Assembly (NCBI GenBank): GCA_026388345.1
Contig: JAPLJY010000330.1
Span: 1 to 11,648, forward strand
DNA from: Deltaproteobacteria bacterium
GTDB taxonomy: Bacteria; Desulfobacterota; Syntrophia; Syntrophales; UBA5619
Direction of reading: 5' to 3'
Length of the DNA: 11,648 bases
Shown here: in pieces, positions 9,116 to 11,648 of the stretch
Position numbering within the stretch: the first letter of the stretch is position 1
How the letters are laid out: the number at the start of each line of letters is the position of its first letter
Position numbers and translations under genes: made by a program
The notes under the pieces: model-generated
Database searches by the model: none
What the model saw: the letters and a program-made list of their open reading frames with translations, nothing else
What the model was told of the DNA's origin: nothing

Positions 9116-10314
9116 CAGTCAAGCCCCTCCCCGGCACGGTTATCATCGGGTCCCTGGATTGCCGGAGAGCCGGCAACACGGGCTTCTGCGGAATCGGAAA
9201 AGGGATGGCCGGCAAAAAACAGGAAGGGTATCCGTCGCTGCGTAAAATATTCCCTGGCCATCCGCGCCGTCTCGTCTTTCTCAAGGGCAAAGTACAGACA
9301 ACTGACACCCCACGGCACTCTCAGGTGAAGGCGAAACGTGTCGATGAGACCCCGGGCAGGTTCCATCCGCACCCTGGCGAGCGCCTCGATCAGGATGGTG
9401 AGCTGACGCGGGTTTCTCGTAACGGACACGACGGATGAACCTTCTCCCGTCATCCTGCCGTTTGTGACCAGTCCCACGGCACAGCCGCGCTCAGCGAGAC
9501 GCACAGCCGCGGATGCCACTGTTTCCAGCATGCGCTCGAATGCCTCTTCCGCCCCGTGCCGCGCGAATTGGCCGACATCGACGACGAGCAGCATCTTTTC
9601 CTGCGCCGACGGCTCGAAAATCTTCTCCTGCAACTTGTGGTGACGGGCGGTCGCTTTCCAGTGGATGTATTTTGCGGGCCGCCCGTGCTGGTAGTCTCTC
9701 GTGCCGAGGATATAGACAGGGTCCTCTACGGGACTCTCGGCTCCGGGAATGCCAAAAAAATCGCGCCGCGGCGCCGTCAGCGGCTTGAGCGGAACGAGAC
9801 GGGGATAGACCACCACCTCGATCGTTTCGGCCATCTCCTTTTCCTTTGGGAAAAAGCCGAACAGGTCGCCCGAGGTGATGCCGAGCGGCCCGATGTGATG
9901 GATCCCCCTGCGCAGCGCTGTCAGCTCCCAACGGAAGCTCGCCTTCTGATACCATAACAGGCCGGATTCAGCCGTGACCGCGGTTTCGACGGGTGCGCCA
10001 TGGGCAAGGCCGCTGACGGGCGCCCTCACCTGCAGCCACACGGGGAGGATTTTTCTGTTTTCCGCCGTCGCCTTCAGAAAGAGCTTCTCGCCCGGAAACA
10101 CCCGGCGCTTGTCAATACTGATGCTGCATTCAATGCCGGCCAGGCTCCACCGGGTCCAGAGTTTTGCCCCGGCGGCGATGCCGAAAAGAATGAGGGACAA
10201 CACCGTGAGATCCCGCTGGCCATTGAGCAGAGCCATGAAGAGAAACAAACCGACAATGGCCAGCGTCAATGGGATGAGGAAAAGGCTTGGCAGCCTGCGA
10301 TCGTCGGCGCTCAT
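9115..10314 (-). CDS. DUF58 domain-containing protein (vWA-like, MoxR-associated)
   Basis: DUF58 proteins are partners of MoxR AAA+ ATPases and have a von Willebrand factor A-like fold. The 399-residue product has two membrane segments near the N-terminus (about 10-29 and 37-51), then a beta-rich region and the DUF58 core. Seen: LTALRRGIHHIGPLGITSGDLFGFF (131-155, only partly quoted motifs: GxHxxGPL and DPFG-like DLFGFF), and the family signature GRPAKYIHWKATAR at 211-224. The metal-site position reads DVGQF (246-250) rather than the classical DxSxS. I chose the ATG at 10314, which has GAGAGG five bases before it; a GTG two codons earlier (10320) is the alternative. It begins 9 bp after the moxR stop, and its own stop overlaps the next start (TGATG), so the three genes form one operon. 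Confidence 0.9.
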   Translation of the reverse strand: MSADDRRLPSLFLIPLTLAIVGLFLFMALLNGQRDLTVLSLILFGIAAGAKLWTRWSLAGIECSISIDKRRVFPGEKLFLKATAENRKILPVWLQVRAPVSGLAHGAPVETAVTAESGLLWYQKASFRWELTALRRGIHHIGPLGITSGDLFGFFPKEKEMAETIEVVVYPRLVPLKPLTAPRRDFFGIPGAESPVEDPVYILGTRDYQHGRPAKYIHWKATARHHKLQEKIFEPSAQEKMLLVVDVGQFARHGAEEAFERMLETVASAAVRLAERGCAVGLVTNGRMTGEGSSVVSVTRNPRQLTILIEALARVRMEPARGLIDTFRLHLRVPWGVSCLYFALEKDETARMAREYFTQRRIPFLFFAGHPFSDSAEARVAGSPAIQGPDDNRAGEGLD

Positions 10315-10323
10315 CGTCACCTC

Positions 10324-11262
10324 TCACGCGCCGGGAGCGGGCACAGGGATCTGACGGACGATCTCTTCGAGAAGAAGCTCCTGGATCTCCCCCCGCAGCC
10401 GTTCTTCTTCCTTTAGGATCAAGCGGTGCGCAAGGACAGGCACTGCTAATGATTTTATGTCATCGGGAAGCACATAGTCCCGGTCGTGTAGCGCCGCCAG
10501 GGCCTGACCGGCCCGCATGAGACTCAGGGAACCCCGCGGGCTCGCGCCGAGTCGCAAAGAAGGACTGTGGCGGGTCGCACTCACGATGCTCGTAATGTAT
10601 TCTTTCACGGGCTGGGATACGCGGATCCGTTTCCGGGCTTCCTGCAATTCGGCGATCTGTTCGGGCGTCGCCACGGGTTCCAACTTCCGCAAGGGATCTT
10701 TCTCCCGGAAACGCTCCAGGATCGCGATCTCCTCCTGCTGCCCGGGATAACCCAGCCGTATGCGCAGCAGGAACCTGTCGAGCTGTGCTTCGGGCAGGGG
10801 GAAGGTTCCCTCGAGCTCGATCGGATTCTGCGTGGCCATGACAAAAAAAGGATGAGGCAGGCTGTATGTTTTTCCATCCACCGTGACCTGCCGCTCCTCC
10901 ATGCTTTCCAGGAGGCTCGATTGCGTCCTGGGGATGGTTCGGTTGATCTCGTCGGCCAAAAGCACGTGGGTCATGACCGGGCCTGGCTGGAACGTGAAGT
11001 GGCCCGTCTGCTGATTGTAGACATTGAAACCGGTGATGTCTCCGGGCAACAGATCGGGGGTGAACTGCACCCTTTTGAAAGAGGCGCCGATGCTTCTTGC
11101 CAGAGACTTGGCGATCAATGTCTTTCCCAGACCCGGAATGTCTTCGATCAACACGTGACCTTCGGCCAGCAGGGCGACCAGAAGGAACTCGATGGAACTC
11201 TCCTTTCCGACAATCACATGGGATACGTTTTCAATGATTCTTTTACACAGATCAAAATGCAC
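10324..11262 (-). CDS. MoxR family AAA+ ATPase
   Basis: MoxR ATPases act as chaperone-like motors that mature or activate partner proteins, usually together with a vWA/DUF58 protein encoded next door. The 312-residue product has full family length. Seen: Walker A DIPGLGKT (41-48), Walker B LLADEINR (101-108), sensor 1 ATQNP (143-147), the arginine-finger region LPEAQLDRF (156-164), and sensor 2 GASPRGS (239-245), in the order typical of AAA_3. The frame is open 68 codons upstream to 11466, but that part is the translated repeat upstream and unlike MoxR. I chose the GTG at 11262, which has GAGAGG seven bases before it and gives MHFDLCKRIIENVSHVIVGK. No strong promoter was found; weak candidates exist in the gene-free DNA upstream. 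All catalytic motifs are intact. Confidence 0.93.
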   Translation of the reverse strand: MHFDLCKRIIENVSHVIVGKESSIEFLLVALLAEGHVLIEDIPGLGKTLIAKSLARSIGASFKRVQFTPDLLPGDITGFNVYNQQTGHFTFQPGPVMTHVLLADEINRTIPRTQSSLLESMEERQVTVDGKTYSLPHPFFVMATQNPIELEGTFPLPEAQLDRFLLRIRLGYPGQQEEIAILERFREKDPLRKLEPVATPEQIAELQEARKRIRVSQPVKEYITSIVSATRHSPSLRLGASPRGSLSLMRAGQALAALHDRDYVLPDDIKSLAVPVLAHRLILKEEERLRGEIQELLLEEIVRQIPVPAPGA

Positions 11263-11321
11263 AAGCAGACCTCTCGAAGTGTAGTTTATGACTCCGGCAA
11301 GTAAACATGTCGAAGGTTGCA

Positions 11322-11416
11322 ATGCCGGACTTTGGGATCGAGTCCGGGGCAGTATTTGATTCGGCATCCAGTCGTCTCTACGGATCCCGCTTTTGCGGGA
11401 ACGACAGCGCCGGCAT
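11322..11416. repeat. 95-bp hairpin-rich dispersed repeat upstream of moxR
   Basis: The ends are a 7-bp inverted repeat (ATGCCGG at 11322-11328, CCGGCAT at 11410-11416). Inside are two hairpins: CCGGACT-N9-AGTCCGG at 11325-11347 and TCCCGC-TTTT-GCGGGA at 11385-11400. The latter is nested in a longer GTCGT/ACGAC stem (11371-11375 with 11401-11405). The wording of CCCGC-AAAA-GCGGG followed by GACTGGATGCC and CCCGGACT on the minus strand is the pattern of a widespread intergenic repeat in proteobacteria, as I recall it. It lies about 60 bp upstream of the moxR GTG, and a moxR transcript starting to its right would carry it in the leader. Confidence 0.7.
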
Positions 11417-11510
11417 GTATTGCTGACGGAGTAATACCGACAAGAACTTGTTTTCAAGCGGGGCAAGGGTAGGGGAGGCGGCCTGATCTGTCAAGGAGAT
11501 TTTATCACCG

Positions 11511-11648
11511 TGTCAAGCCAAAGTAGAAATGTCCTATTCCTAGCAAAGTAGAAATGTCCTATTTGGTCAATAGGCAGATATCCTCCGTTGTCGGGAGGGC
11601 ATCCAGTCTTTCCAGCTCTTGTTCCAGGGGTGATTTTTCGCTGGTTTG
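11511..11648. mobile_element. Terminus of an insertion sequence (IS21-like is the best guess), continues past the window
   Basis: Two identical 20-bp direct repeats, CAAAGTAGAAATGTCCTATT, lie at 11519-11538 and 11544-11563, just inside a TGTCAAG that could be the element's outer end at 11511. They directly precede the C-terminal end of an ORF that reads towards them. Multiple short repeats at the tip, with TG as the outermost bases, are a known feature of IS21-family ends. The family call is from memory of end structure only; the transposase genes are not in the window. No target duplication can be tested because the other end is missing. Confidence 0.5.
11559..11648 (-). CDS. C-terminal end of an unrecognised protein, probably IS-encoded (partial)
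   Basis: Thirty codons, including the TAG stop, run in from the right edge without interruption. The visible tail contains SPLEQELERLDALPTTEDI and is acidic and probably partly helical. The stop codon lies inside the second of the two 20-bp direct repeats, which is the position expected for the last gene of an insertion sequence. I cannot recognise the family from 29 residues; a transposase or IstB-like helper is inferred from the context alone. The open frame is short enough that chance is not excluded. Confidence 0.4.
   Translation of the reverse strand, partial: QTSEKSPLEQELERLDALPTTEDICLLTK

Noticed and set aside
11263..11466. Upstream extension of MoxR (68 codons)
   Set aside because: It is the translation of a hairpin-rich repeat and is unlike MoxR N-termini; the GTG at 11262 has a good ribosome site.

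Overview
The window reads as chromosomal DNA of a GC-rich Gram-negative bacterium. The best guess is a deltaproteobacterium of the Syntrophales/Syntrophobacterales type (now Desulfobacterota). This rests on the queA-tgt-yajC order, a GlcD/GlcF-type oxidoreductase pair next to mazG, and two kinds of dispersed palindromic repeat that I recall from such genomes. It is inference, not a database result. Most genes lie on the minus strand. The only plus-strand gene is a 3-hydroxyacyl-CoA dehydrogenase.

Region 1 (1-2491, minus): a clear sigma70-like promoter (TTGACT-N17-TTATGT) precedes queA, tgt and the first 62 codons of yajC. QueA and Tgt act in the tRNA queuosine pathway. YajC belongs to the SecDF-YajC accessory complex, and secD and secF would be expected beyond the left edge. 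Region 2 (2529-6521, minus): a consensus promoter (TTGACA-N17-TATATA) lies about 220 bp before a FAD-linked 2-hydroxyacid dehydrogenase (GlcD type). Its Fe-S partner (GlcF type), mazG and a small DUF2065 membrane protein follow with overlaps or short gaps, so the four genes are probably one operon. The long leader of this operon carries a 129-bp palindromic repeat.

Region 3 (6268-7598): a 455-bp divergent intergenic region holds the palindromic repeat, the glcD promoter and a 7-7-7 inverted repeat that could be an operator. It is followed by the plus-strand dehydrogenase, which has an unusual active-site loop. Region 4 (7700-11262, minus): a MoxR AAA+ ATPase, a DUF58 protein and a polytopic membrane protein with a C-terminal DUF4129-like region are tightly coupled and convergent with the dehydrogenase gene. 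This is the known MoxR-DUF58 module in a form without a transglutaminase core.

Region 5 (11263-11648): the DNA upstream of moxR contains a 95-bp hairpin-rich repeat. The window then ends in what looks like the terminus of an insertion sequence: two 20-bp direct repeats and the last 29 codons of a minus-strand ORF. Most of the window is conserved housekeeping or metabolic DNA. I saw no CRISPR array, tRNA, rRNA, phage gene or evident defence system, and nothing I would call an undescribed system. The points most worth a second look are the repeat in the glcD leader, the IS end, the variant dehydrogenase active site and the transglutaminase-less MoxR-DUF58-DUF4129 cassette.
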